Assembly (NCBI RefSeq): GCF_016509475.1
Contig: NC_057348.1
Span: forward strand, 153,183,992 to 153,247,991
Reading direction: 5' to 3'
Length of the DNA: 64,000 bases
DNA from: Prionailurus bengalensis
Taxonomy: Eukaryota > Chordata > Mammalia > Carnivora > Felidae
The notes below the pieces were generated by a model that made no database searches, was not told the DNA's origin, and was given only the letters and a program-made list of their open reading frames with translations. Made by a program: the position numbers and the translations under genes. Of the stretch, positions 32,411 through 44,134 are shown in pieces; within the stretch, counting starts at the first letter, position 1, and every line of letters begins with the position of its first letter.

Positions 32411-33758
32411 CTTGGGACGGCTGAATAGATTAAAATTATAAATATGCATTTATCCTTAAGAGAACAGAACTCATTTTTTTTTTTTTTACTTATTTTGGGA
32501 AAGTGTATGCCATATTCCCAGTGTGAGACCCAGCCTTCCTCCACGTGAAGTTTTATTCACTCATACCTTGTACTTTCCTCCACTTTTCTGGGTGTCTGTG
32601 CAGGATATTGTTGCCATTCTGTCGTCATTGGCCTCTGGAAGGTCCCATGCATTTTTACCCTTTATTCGCTTTCATCCCCAATCCTCTCTCAGTTTCCTGC
32701 TCCCATTCCATAAGGCAACCACATGAATCCCTATCTATGCTCTTATAAAAAGTGAACGATTATAAGTTCGGGTATTTTGAACCTACCTTACCTAGATCTC
32801 ATCCTGCCTCTTTGCTCATTCAGTAGTAATGTTTTTAAGATCTATCTACACTATGTCCATATGTCCCAAGCCTCTAGCTGCCACACAGAATTCTACTGTG
32901 TAAGCCACCACGGTTCACTTCTCCCTTCCCTCAGATATGCACTCCTGATGGGCTCAAGCCCCCCTTCCACACTGCACCACCATGAAAATCCCCACATGCT
33001 CTCTTTATGGGCCTATGAATGTATTTCCTTGGGAAATATTGCCAGATGCAGTAATGCTGGGTCACAGAAGAAACACATTCTTAATTTAAGTAGTATGGGA
33101 TACATGCTTTTTAAATCCACACGTAGGTATTTCATTCAATTGCCTGAGAAATTGAAATCGACTTTTTACTATTTCTATCTGCCTGTTCACGATAGACATC
33201 AATCATGTCCACGCCTTCTCCCAAAATAACATGCACAGCATTCCCACTGTTAGATATTGAATTCGATTTACTGAATTCAATTTTGTTTTGAATCTGAAGA
33301 CAGAATTGTTATTGATTTGTATCTGATTTAGCATTTTGCTTTCAATGTGAGATTTTTAAAAGTTGGCTGTAAATAAAATTCTAGGCAAGTATGCATTCTG
33401 GCTGGTTAAAAATAAAATTTACAGCCCTGTTATCAGATTCTGGGCTCCAGCACGGTCTTCTTGCCCTCAGATGTACCAGGATCATGCCAAGTTTGGGAGA
33501 ATGTGAAGAAACTGTTTTGTTCAGGAGAGCAATCGGCAGTTGGCTTTTTTGGTACTGAGTGAGACCACCATGTGTTTTTCTCAGAAATGAATGAAGATGT
33601 ACACAAAGTGGGTCACTTCTCCAAGTCTGCGGAACAATGAGCAGATTATGAGGTTAAACACCACCCCGGTTTTTGTGTTAAGATGCTGAGAAAACTTCAG
33701 ACACCATGACCTATGAGGCTTATGTGGAGGATATTTTGGTCCACTGTTTTGTTTTGTC
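32411..33758. other. No gene recognised; possible LINE debris
   Basis: Holds a 150-codon frame at 32777-33229 without a recognised domain. The text around 32800-33150 resembles reverse-oriented L1 3' UTR only loosely. A small inverted repeat lies at 33256-33281. Confidence 0.35.
33256..33281. repeat. Small perfect inverted repeat
   Basis: ATTGAATTC and GAATTCAAT, nine bases each, separated by eight bases. Expected by chance at low frequency in AT-rich DNA. Confidence 0.6.
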
Positions 33759-33773
33759 TTAAAGATTTTATTA

Positions 33774-33980
33774 TTTTTTTTAACGTCTATTTATTTTTGA
33801 GAGAGAGAGAGAGAATGAACAACTGGGGGAGGGGCAGAGATAGAGAGGGGAACAGAGGATCCAAAGCAGGTTCTGTGCTGACAGCAGAGAGCCTGATGCA
33901 GGGCTCAGACTCACAAACCGTGAGATCATGACCTGAGCTGAAGTCAGACACTTAACTGACTGAGTCACTCAGGCACCTCT
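33774..33980 (-). mobile_element. CAN-SINE nested in another SINE
   Basis: Runs from TTTTTTTAACGTCTATTTAT to GAGTCACTCAGGCACCTCT. Flanked by AAAGATTTTATT on both sides (about 33761 and 33981), which belongs to the tail of the SINE it entered. Confidence 0.9.
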
Positions 33981-34085
33981 AAAGATTTTATTTTTAAGTC
34001 ATCTCTACACCCAACGTGGGGCTTGAACAAACTCAACCTCAAGATGGAGTCTCCTGCTCTACTGACCGAGCCAGCCAGGCACCCC
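33981..34085 (-). mobile_element. tRNA-type carnivore SINE, short form (host of nested SINE)
   Basis: TTTTTAAGTCATCTCTACAC, CCAACGTGGGGCTTGAAC and GACCGAGCCAGCCAGGCACC are the reverse complement of the compact SINE. Its A-rich tail is split by the SINE at 33774-33980. Confidence 0.85.
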
Positions 34086-34720
34086 AAGGTGCAGTGTTAT
34101 TCTATAAAATACTACAGTGGAATTTTAAAAAGTTATTTTTAGTACTTTAAACTCATTTTCACAGGCTTGACACATACTATTGCAAGAGTTCGATTCTCCA
34201 GTATACAATGAACCTCCCACTGTCTCCCATCATCTCCAATTTGCATTCAGAGATGGCAGCTTTCCAAGCCATCCTGGATAAAGCCATGTGGAAGGCAGCC
34301 AGCTCAATAGGAGCAAACAAACCTCTCACCTCCAGCTTCCCAAGGGTAATTCCCATTGAAGAACCCTAAGCTGGGGGGTGGGGGGCAGGTAGGGAGTAGC
34401 AAGGAGCCAAGTGGACAAAATCTGTGGGGTGGAAGGAATTTGCATGTAAGGCAAATCAGATTTCCATGATGGTCTAAGGGTGACACTATTTTTTTTTTTT
34501 TTTTACCCAGAGATATTTAACTTAGCATTTAATGTGATTTACATAAATTATCTTTATGTGCATCTATGGGTTTCAATGAAACCCAAGGAGATAATGTGAG
34601 TTGGCCAAAGTCACATTGGAGTTCTTCAAACCCTCATCAGCAAGACTGCCTTGGATACTGAGACGATATACTAAGTCACAAAATCAGAGTTAGATGAGAC
34701 CTTAGAGGCCAATGGGTTCC
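34086..34720. other. No gene recognised
   Basis: Unique-looking with a T-run at 34490-34504. No exon signal. Confidence 0.35.
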
Positions 34721-34807
34721 ATCTCTCTCCTCCTCCCCTCCCCTCCCATCTTTCCCTTCTCTCCCCTCTTCCCGCCCCACTTCCCTCCTCTCTCTCTCTC
34801 TCTCTTT

Positions 34808-34852
<45 letters not shown>
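34721..34852 (+). repeat. Long polypyrimidine tract plus (CA)n
   Basis: About 90 bases of almost pure C/T (34721-34810) run directly into about 21 CA units (34811-34852). The antisense frame of 88 codons here is low-complexity translation. Confidence 0.93.
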
Positions 34853-34854
<2 letters not shown>

Positions 34855-35222
34855 TACCACACTTCAAGAAGGATGTGTCCTTGCTCAGTGACCTCCAGTA
34901 AATGATGTTCATCACACCGTGAGAGAGCCCTTTAAAATCCATACATAATAAAAATGTTCAGAACTTATGACTTATTGCTGATAATTTGCCTGACAGAAAA
35001 TAATTCAAAGAAAACAAGACTAGAAAATAGTCTGGAAAATAGTTGCTTCTAATAATTTGCTATGCTAGATAATGTAACATATTGGAAAAAGACTGCTAAC
35101 AAAGAACAGGATAAAGGTAAGATAACACTGTGGGATATTAGATAGATGTAAAATGATAACCATGAGAACTATGTGGAAACTTTCTTGTTGGTCAAATTAT
35201 AAAATATTAAAAATATAAATAA
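34853..35222. other. No gene recognised
   Basis: AT-rich, no features recognised. Confidence 0.35.
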
Positions 35223-35223
35223 A

Positions 35224-35425
35224 GGGACACCTGGGTGGTTCAGTCAGGTAAGCATTTGACTCTTGATTTCAGCTCAGGTCATGATCTTGTGGTTCATCGG
35301 ATCAAGCCCCGTATCCAGCTCCTTGCTGGTAAGACAGAGCCTGCTTGGGGTTCTCTCTCTTTGACCTTCCCCCACTCACACTGTCTTTCTCTCTCCCTCA
35401 AAATAAACAAACATCTTTTAAAAGT
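35224..35425 (+). mobile_element. CAN-SINE, older subfamily
   Basis: Head GGGACACCTGGGTGGTTCAG with CTCTTGATTTCAGCTCAGGT and tail AAAATAAACAAACATCTTTT. Confidence 0.9.
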
Positions 35426-35539
35426 CTCTATAAAAAAATAAATATAAATATAGTTTTGTTTTCTCAATGTTGGTTTCCGAGGACAATGGCATGTATTCTC
35501 AAGGTGGACACTGGGGATCTAAACTGACCCAGGAGTTCT

Positions 35540-35800
35540 GAAAAATAATTTAAAATACAAAGGAGTCCCTTTAAATCTACTCAGATCATTCACCTCAGTA
35601 ATTTTACTTCTAGGAATTTATTCCAAGGAAGTAATCTGAAAATCAGACAACTTATACACAAAAGGTATTTAGCCCATCATTATTTATAATAGCAAAACAT
35701 CAGAAACAACCAAACATCAACACTAGAGAAATGGACAAATTATGGTAGATCCATAGAAAAAAAACATTGTGCAGAAAAAAATATCTAGCCCCTTCCGCCA
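35540..35800 (+). repeat. L1 3' fragment
   Basis: TTACTTCTAGGAATTTATTC, ATTATTTATAATAGCAAAAC and AAATTATGGTAGATCCATAG are standard L1 3' end text. Confidence 0.78.
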
Positions 35801-35959
35801 TGAGGATACAATGAGGATTCTGTAACTCGGCAGACGGAGGGCACTCACTCTACCAAGCTGATACCCTGATCTCCAACATCCACCTCCAGAATTATGTACA
35901 TCATATTTAGACAATAATGATGAACAAATCAGCAATTCCTTTATTGAAATGTTAAAGGA

Positions 35960-36130
35960 GGGGCACCTGGGTGGCTCAGTGGGTTGAGCATCTGACTTTG
36001 GCTCAGATCATGATCTCACAGTTTGTGGGTTTGAGCCCCATGTCAGGCTCTGCGGTGACAGCTCAGAGCCTGGAGCCTGCTCCGGATTCCGTGTCTCCCT
36101 TTCTCTCTGCCCATCCCCCACCCATGTTCG

Positions 36131-36166
<36 letters not shown>

Positions 36167-36197
36167 AATAAATAAACATTAAAAAAATATTTTTAAA
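35960..36197 (+). mobile_element. Felid CAN-SINE with (CT)n
   Basis: Head GGGGCACCTGGGTGGCTCAG, a (CT)n run at about 36136-36163, tail AAAATAAATAAACATTAAAA. Flanks AATGTTAAAGGAG and AATTTTAAAGGAA look like a target duplication. Confidence 0.93.
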
Positions 36198-36454
36198 GAA
36201 AAAGAAATTTTAAAGGAACCAGGAGTGACAACCACAACAATTTTAAAAGAACCAAGTGTAACTGAGTTGCCAAAGGGGAAAAAAAAAATGTTTATAGTAA
36301 AGAAATGAACTCGGATACATGGAAGCTATAAGATAAACAAATAATAAACTATACAAGAATTTGGGGAAAATATGTCTATCTAGACAATCATGGACAAAAA
36401 CGAATTTTTAATGACACAAGATAACATTTGTGATAATGCTAAAGAAGGAAAACA

Positions 36455-36668
36455 GGGGGCACCTGGGTGGCTCAGTCAGTTAAGCATCTGACTTCAGCTC
36501 AGGTCATGATCTCATGGTTCATGGGTTGGAGCCCTGCATCAGGCTCTGAGCTATCAGCACAGAGCCTGGAGCCCTGCTTTGGACTCTGTGTCTCCCTTTC
36601 TCTCTGGCCATCCCCTGCTCATGCTCTCTCTCTCTCAAAAATAAATAAACATTAAAACTTTTTCTTAA
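36455..36668 (+). mobile_element. Felid CAN-SINE
   Basis: Head GGGGGCACCTGGGTGGCTCA. Flanks AGAAGGAAAACAGG before and AATAAGGAAAACAGG after form a good target duplication. Confidence 0.93.
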
Positions 36669-36879
36669 AAAATAAGGAAAACAGGATAGAACATTACATA
36701 TATACATTATGTCCCTGTACTAGGTAAAAGAAAAGGCATAGGAAAGAGCCTGGAAGAAATTTCATCTAAATGTTGAAGACTGTTTGAATAAATGCATACT
36801 AATCTTGAGCAACATGATGAGGAAATGTGTGTATCTTAATGGCAAGTGTGTGTATGTGTTTGTGAATTAGATACACTAT

Positions 36880-37860
36880 GTCTTCCAAGTTTTAGTCCAA
36901 CATGTAAAGAACTCGGAACTCTGTTGTAAGGTCCTTAAACTACTTGTAAAGCAGTACAGTGTCATCTGCAAATGGACTTGTATTAGTCATAAATGTGTAT
37001 TGCTAATTCTAGGGCAACTGCTTAAAATAGTAAAAATTGATATGCTAAGAGAAGAGAGAAATGGCATGATACAAAATGCTCAAAAAACCAGAGGAGGCAG
37101 AAAAAGAAGGGAAGACAAGAAAACAAAAACAAGGAACAAGGTCAGTAGATGAAAATAGTAAAAAATAGAGTAATAATCACTTTAAATGTGAATGGTCTAA
37201 ATACACCAAATAAAAGACAGAGACTATGAGAATGGATTAAAAAAATAAGACCCAGCTATATACTGTCTACAAGAAACCCACTGTAAATATAAAGACATAG
37301 ATAAAATTAAAGAGATGGAGAAAAATATACCATACTAACACTAGTCAAAAGAAAGCTACAGTAGCTACACTAATTTTATACAGAGCAGACTTCAGAGCAA
37401 GAAAACTGATCAGAGATAAAGAGGAGTATTACAGAATGATAAAGGGGCAAATTTTCCAAGAAGACATTAACAATCCGTAATGTGTAAACTCTTAGCAATA
37501 GAGCAACAAAATGTGTGAGGCAAATACTGATAGAACCACAAGAAGAAACAGATGAATCCACTATTACAGTTGGAGTCTTCAACACCCCTCTATCGGTAAC
37601 TGACAGACCCAGCAGGCTTTTTTTACCCAGAAAATCGGTAAGGACACAGTTGAACTGAACACCACCATCAATCAACTGGATTTAATTGACATATATAGAC
37701 TACTCCATCCAACAACAGCAGATGATACATTCTTCTCAAGCCTACATGTAATATTCACCAAAAATAGACTACATTCTGGACCATAAAACACACCTTCACA
37801 AATTTAAAATAATAAATACTACTATGTCACTCATTCATTATGTTACCCCAAATAACAGAC
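36880..37860 (+). mobile_element. Old L1 fragment (5' part of ORF2)
   Basis: CTTTAAATGTGAATGGTCTA, AATACACCAAATAAAAGACA, GACCCAGCTATATACTGTCT, ACAAGAAACCCACTG and ACATTCTGGACCATAAAACA follow the endonuclease part of L1 ORF2. Frames are broken. Confidence 0.78.
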
Positions 37861-39616
37861 ACTAATAACCTGAATATATCTTACCAGCCACGTAAAATGA
37901 ACCGGAGTTCATCTTTAAACAAGCACAAGGTTAGACAACTTAATGTGAAATCAAATAATGTTTTTGCTACCTACTAAAAACAATCCCTGAGCTTACAAAT
38001 TGAAGGAAATGGTAGCATATTCACTTGGAATTTTTTTTTTTTCAGAATCAAAAATTCACTGACCTGAATCTGTTTTCTGCTCTGTTTTCTCTCCTTTGCA
38101 CAATGGAATAATATCCCTGCTCTTCCGGAGGCTAATCTCCCCACTATGTTCTGAATCCCAGCATCTCTCACTTTCTTCTCTGTCTTCTGCATTAACAGTA
38201 ACAACTTCCCCCAATTCCGTGGATCATCCCCATAAGCACGCAACACATCTGGTACCTCTCATTTTAAGGTTTCCAGTTAGCAAATAAAAATACACATCTA
38301 AATTTGAATGTCAGATAAGCAACAATTATTTTCGTATGTGTGTCCATGCAATATTTAGGACATATCTAAACTAAAAAAAGTATCCCGTGTTTCTCTGAAA
38401 TTCAACTTAATTGGTTTCCCTGTATTTTATTTGGCAACTTGTATGTCATTTACCCTACATCCCTACCTTTCAGTAACCACCCCATTTCTCTGCATCCCTT
38501 CTCAGCAAAATATCTGAAAAGAACTGTCTAAATTCACTTGTCTCTCCTTTCCCATCTCCTAGTCTTCCTTCATTTCCCCTCCAACCTAGCTTCTTTCTCC
38601 AGGACTCCACACAGACTGCTCCTGTCAAGGTCCTCATGATGCATTCATGTGCTGGTAGTATTTCCATACACACTAGTCCAGTGCAGTGAACATATTTGCT
38701 GTTCCATGACATTCTTAACACTGAAGCTGAGATTGCTTTTATACACAAGTGATATGCCAAGTTCTAACTGCAGAAGGGTATTTATAAGCCATTAAATCTT
38801 ATTCATAGTTATTTTTCCCAGACATACAAAACAATATTCTCCCCCCCAGTGGTGTGGGGGATGGAGTATTTCCCCATTGTACTAACTCTGGGGAAAGCCT
38901 GAGCTGGTTTTGGGCAGTCCCTCCTCCATAGCACCATCTCTCCTCCAGGGTCCATATCCTCAACTTCTACCTTATCAGTTCATGAAAGTCTTAGAAAAGG
39001 ACTGGGTGAGCTGGAAGGTCTCAGGGCCCAGACATGCCACCCTTCTGCTGGAGGCCACATGATGGATAAGCTCAGTGCCATGGCAAACAGGTCCTCACCA
39101 GAGGCCAATGGGAAGGAGTTCTAGAGAATGGTTTTTCTGTGTTGACCTATTAATTGTCCAGTTCTTTTGACTGGGCCAAGACTTACTACGAGGTATTAGT
39201 TCTGTCTTCCAAGATACTGTAAAGCAAATCAATCTCCCTTCTCAAGACAACTCTTCGGATATTTGAAGACAGCTTTGCTTCCTACAAAGCCTTCCCTGCT
39301 CATGCGAAACACCTAGGTTCTTCAACTCTTCCTCAAATGACATGGATTCTAATCTTGCCATTCTGGCTCCTCTTCTCCCAGTCTCTCCATCCAATTCATA
39401 AACATCCCTTTCCAAATTTGGCACCTATATTCTTCAAGTAACCAGCTGGGGAGGTGGAAATTCTTATATCCCCTCACTGGGTCAATATATTTCTGTTTGA
39501 AGTGTCTGAGGCTGGGTTGATCTTTCAAGTATCCCCAGCACTCCTAACATGCCCATTAACATCCTCAACTCTTTTCCTATTAAGTCCTGTTAGGCCATAT
39601 TCCATATATACATGGG

Positions 39617-39618
<2 letters not shown>
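37861..39618. other. No gene recognised
   Basis: About 1.7 kb without SINEs. Antisense frames of 90-99 codons show no domain. A C-run sits near 38841. Confidence 0.35.

Positions 39619-39669
<51 letters not shown>
39619..39669 (+). repeat. (AC)n microsatellite
   Basis: About 25 uninterrupted AC units, the longest dinucleotide run of its type here. Confidence 0.95.
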
Positions 39670-39670
<1 letters not shown>

Positions 39671-41007
39671 TTTAATCCTAGAAGTAGGGCTTTAAACTTA
39701 GTAGGAATAAATGATATTTTTATTTATTTTTTGGCCTGTGTTTCTGATTGCCACCCATCACAATATCATCCTTCTAAATTTTGAAGCTTATAAAATTTAG
39801 TAGGTCACTCTGAACCCATTGATGTGAAGACCATACAAACTCTAATTTCTGAGTTCCAGGGGCCAGTAACCTCAGAAGGTGAAGCTTTAGTTATCTGGAA
39901 AAGGGTTGAGGCACAGAGAAATGTGTCAGAAACCACAGGTCATGGACCCTGCAGATAGAGCTGAGGCACTATTCCTGCTTCATTCTCCGTGTGGTCAATG
40001 GGTATGTAAGTGGCAGGGGGTAGAGACAGATGAAGGGCCAACCAGAGCAGGAAATGCATTGCGCAGAGTTGATGTGTATGCCTAAATTCACCAGTTAAAG
40101 AGAAGCCCCACTGTCAAGGAAAAGACATCAAAGCACACACTTTTCACAAGGGTCCCCCAAAAGCCGTTTGTGGGCTGAAGTCTGTAAATTACTAGCATTA
40201 AGGCCAAGGGCCAGAAACAATATCGCTTTCTGGACCAGAATAATGCTTTCTGCTACCCACGAAGTCCTCCAAGAGAGCTACAAACACCAGGCACGAAGCC
40301 CCTACAAAATTCCACGTATTGTGTCAGGGGACCCGTCGAGCAGTGCCCCCCACTGGTGTGCAGAATTAGGCCACTAGCTGGGCCTCTCGAGGTCATGGTG
40401 CCATGTTCCTCCAACAGTTAGAAAACTACTGCTTGAAGACCCTCAGACACATCTCCCTGTGCTGCTTTCCAGATTACCCCAGCACCAATTCTAATCCTTT
40501 CGCCACCCCCCCCGCCCTCCCCCCACCCCATGCTTTGGAGTCCAAATCAACAGCTCATTGTAATAGCAACTAGAAAGCAAATCAGTCCCAGTCACCAAAT
40601 GAGATGAAATTGGCTGAGATATATTTTTTTTAAAGACCAAAATTTACTAAAATATTGACTGCAGTATTTCTGATGGTGGAGTTGTTTTTGTTTCCTTCTT
40701 TTTTTGCTAATCTGCATCTTGACCAGAAAAGGTAGAACAAAAAAGGTTAGGGCTAAAGGGCTACATACAGTAATAGGATGTTCTGATTTAAAATTTGGTT
40801 ATGTCCTCTTTAAAAAAAAAACAACTGTATTCCTGATCTGTGTATAAAATTGGTCTCACAAGAAATCCAGAAATAACAGTATTGGAGAAATGTAAAGCAA
40901 TCTAAAAACATACGGGCTCTTGGACTTCAAACCCAGGCAGTGAGGACTCCTGTCTCTTACACTTTAGGGCACTCTAAGGGGGAATAGCTTCTTCTAGATT
41001 CTGCTCA
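39670..41007. other. No gene recognised
   Basis: Unique-looking sequence. C-rich run at about 40505-40530. No exon pattern seen. Confidence 0.35.
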
Positions 41008-41023
41008 AAGTAGACCATTCTTT

Positions 41024-41250
41024 TTTTTTTTTTTTTAATTTTTTTTTCAACGTTTATTTATTTTTGGGACAGAGAGAGACAGAGCATGAACGGGGGAGGG
41101 GCAGAGAGAGAGGGAAACACGGAATCGGAAACAGGCTCCAGGCTCTGAGCCATCAGCCCAGAGCCTGACGCGGGGCTCGAACTCACGGACTGCGAGATCG
41201 TGACCTGGCTGAAGTCGGACGCTCAACCGACTGCGCCACCCAGGCGCCCC
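41024..41250 (-). mobile_element. Young felid CAN-SINE
   Basis: From a T-run through CAACGTTTATTTATTTTTGG to CGCCACCCAGGCGCCCC. A perfect 16-base target duplication AAAGTAGACCATTCTT lies at 41008-41023 and 41251-41266. Confidence 0.96.
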
Positions 41251-41290
41251 AAAGTAGACCATTCTTGCTGCTCTTTAAAAGCAACCACAG

Positions 41291-41742
41291 GGGTACCTGG
41301 GTGGGTCAGTCGGTTGAGCGGCCAGCTTCGGCTCAGGTCATGATCTCATGGTCCGTGAGTTCGAGCCCCGCATCGGGCTCTGTGCTGACAGCTCAGAGCC
41401 TGGAGCCTGTTTCAGATTCTGTGTCTCCCTCTCTCTGACCCTCCCCCATTCATGCTCTGTCTCTCTCTGTCTGAAAAATATAGAAACGTTAAAAAAAACT
41501 TTTTTTTTGGGGCGCCTGGGTGGCGCAGTCGGTTAAGCGTCCGACTTCAGCCAGGTCATGATCTCGCGGTCCGTGAGTTCGAGCCCCGCGTCAGGCTCTG
41601 GGCTGATGGCTCGGAGCCTGGAGCCTGTTTCTGATTCTGTGTCTCCCTCTCTCTCTGCCCCTCCCCCGTTCATGCTCTGTCTCTCTCTGTCCCAAAAATA
41701 AATAAAAAATGTTGAAAAAAAAAAAAACTTTTTTTTTTTTAA
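41291..41742 (+). mobile_element. Felid CAN-SINE, host of a nested SINE
   Basis: Head GGGTACCTGGGTGGGTCAGT. The outer target duplication AAGCAACCACAG (at about 41279 and 41745) encloses both this SINE and the one at 41509. Confidence 0.9.
41509..41730 (+). mobile_element. Young felid CAN-SINE nested in SINE tail
   Basis: Head GGGGCGCCTGGGTGGCGCAG with CCGACTTCAGCCAGGTCATG, the young type. Flanked by AAAAAAACTTTTTTTT on both sides, which is the tail of the host SINE. Confidence 0.92.
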
Positions 41743-41895
41743 AAAAGCAACCACAGCGCACAACTACTGTTGGGAAAAAAAGACCAACATTCATTTGTAC
41801 TGAAATCAGCAACCCCATTTCAGCTTTTAAGCCATTCTCTTTCTCTCTCTTTTAACTCTTTGTACTGTTTCCTTTAGAACGATCTCAGAATTCTG

Positions 41896-42061
41896 GGGTG
41901 CCTTGGCAGCTCAGTTGATTAAGCATCCAACTTCAGCTCAGGTCATGATCTCAGTTTGTGAGTTCAAGCCCCGCATCGGGTTCTGCGCCGACAGCTTAGA
42001 GCCTGGAGCCTGCTTTGGATTCGGTGTCTCCCTCTCTCCATGTCACTCCCCGGCTTGTGCT

Positions 42062-42116
<55 letters not shown>

Positions 42117-42150
42117 AGTAAATAAATGTTAAAAAAAATTTTTTTTAAAA
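41896..42150 (+). mobile_element. Felid CAN-SINE with long (CT)n
   Basis: Head TGGGGTGCCTTGGCAGCTCA, pure (CT)n run at about 42066-42112, tail AAGTAAATAAATGTTAAAAA. Target duplication GAACGATCTCAGAA and GAACAATCTCAGAA. Confidence 0.93.
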
Positions 42151-44134
42151 GAACAATCTCAGAACTTTAAGATGCTGAAAGAAAACCACTGATTTAAGGC
42201 ATATCATCATTTCGCAGAATCAAAACCTAAGTATTTACACTACTGAATTTTCAAGACACTGGTATAAACCATCCATGACACAGCCACTCTAAAGCAAGTT
42301 CACAGTAAGTTTTCTAGACATGTTCTATTTTACACTTCTGAATGCTATCCTTTGGCAAGAGTACAGCAAAAAATCATTCAACTACACAAATGTGGGCTAC
42401 CTAGACATGGGGCTGTAATTTTTCAAGTCCTCAACACAGGAAAAATCAAGCCTACACCAGCCTCATTTATTCCTCATGAGGGTGTAGCAAGGAACGTTCA
42501 GGAGATCTTTAGAGGAAAAAAGTTACTAAACAAATAGCAGGTGGTCCAACAACAGTAAAACCATTTCGTTAGTTTGACTATCTCAGACACTGGTCCAAAG
42601 GCTCCATCTCTTGGGAATGCTACAGTTTCTCGTTTTCTTTTTACCTTAAGCTACGCTTGGCAGGGATAATATGGAAGAGGAGACAGAGGGAAAAGAAATG
42701 CCAATTACAGTTTAAATTCATATTCATGTCAACTCGGCGTTCGAGGTCTGGGCATGGGACCAGCCCGACCTTTCTCGTAAGCCTTAGCTACTTCTGGTAA
42801 CTCCTTGTTCTTCTATAGTTTTGAAGCGATTTGCATGCGGACCATCGAAAATGCCTTAGGGGAATGAGGTGTGCAGTTAGTCTACCCTGTATTTTATTTT
42901 TTGTTTTTAATCTCAAGCTGTGTTTACTAAAACATAAGGATCTATTCATCAAAACTACCACAACGACTGCTTCTTCAGCTATGTCAAAAACACCAGAGTA
43001 TCTGGCCATTGTGCGTGCATGTGTATGCTTTAAATTTCCTTTATTTTTCCTTCAAGGATTAATATTTGGTTTTGTCGAATGTGCTTCAACTTTCATAATA
43101 TCCTATTCTGTTGCTTACCGGGCTTTTGTTTTCTCTTTAACATTAAACCTCTTAATCATTTAAAACATACTTGAAGGTCTCTTTCATAGTGGTCTGTTTT
43201 TTTCTGATTTTTTAGGTCCAAACTCTCCTTGTGGTTGCTCCTGTGACTTTTCCTTCATGAAGGTTTATTTTCACCCACGATTTGCAGCTGCTAACCACGG
43301 TTCCGACTTCAGCAAGAGCTGGCCGCCCAGAGGAGCACGGCAGGTGCTGGGCTGTGGGTGCCCATGGAAGGCTCACGTGAGCCTCTGCACGGGTCTAGGG
43401 GCTTGATCTGCATCAAACTTGTTGTAAAATTTTTAGATGATTTTAGATTTCGAGAGAAGCTGTAAAAATAGTGTTTCTGCATGTCCTTTACTGACATTAA
43501 GAGAAGTCTTAGTAATCCTAGTAAAGTTAGCAAAACCAACAAAATTAACCTTTGCACAATACCACTGACTAGCCTAGGGACTTTATTTGGGTTCCACTGG
43601 GTTTTTTTTTTTTTTTTCCCTCTAATGTCATTTGTTTTGTTCTCGCTGCTCCAGGATCCCATCCAGGTTTCCACTTTTCATCTCGTTGTTATGTGCTACG
43701 GCATTTTGTTCCCTTGGCTTTCCTCCGTTTCCAGGTGTTGTCTTGGGTTTCATAAACAACTCCAGGTTGACCCTATTACCTTTCAAGATTGTGCAGACTT
43801 TGATCTTCTCATTTACCTTTCTAGATAAAGGTAGAGTCCTAATCTTTTGTAGAGTCCTAATCTTTTAATTCCTAAATGAATCTGCAAGCATCAATTTGAT
43901 TAGTGCAAAACACAGTGAGCAGAAGGGGGTGGCACCAACCCAGGGGAGTGAAAACAATTCTGCGAATTCCACAGGCTGACGAGACTCCTTTCCACTTAAT
44001 TCCTCAGAAAATCAAAGTCGTAGGTGTTCTCGCCAGGGCCACAAAAATTAGAAAAAAAGATCGTCTCCTTCCAACCATCACATTTCACAAATGAGAAAAA
44101 TGATCACGTTACAAAGGAAAGAAACAGAAAAATA
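42151..44134. other. Intergenic between TMEM213 and KIAA1549; possible LINE fragment
   Basis: No gene recognised. Around 43420-43840 the text (for example GCTCCAGGATCCCATCCAGG) resembles an old LINE fragment, with low certainty. Frames of 110-121 codons at 42831-43163 and 43309-43674 have no recognisable domain. Confidence 0.35.

Noticed and set aside
32777..33229. 150-codon + frame
   Set aside because: No recognisable domain, no splice sites in phase, skewed composition, and probable old repeat debris.
43309..43674. 121-codon minus-strand frame with a leucine-rich stretch
   Set aside because: The leucine run comes from a simple pattern in probable LINE debris; no start or splice context supports it.
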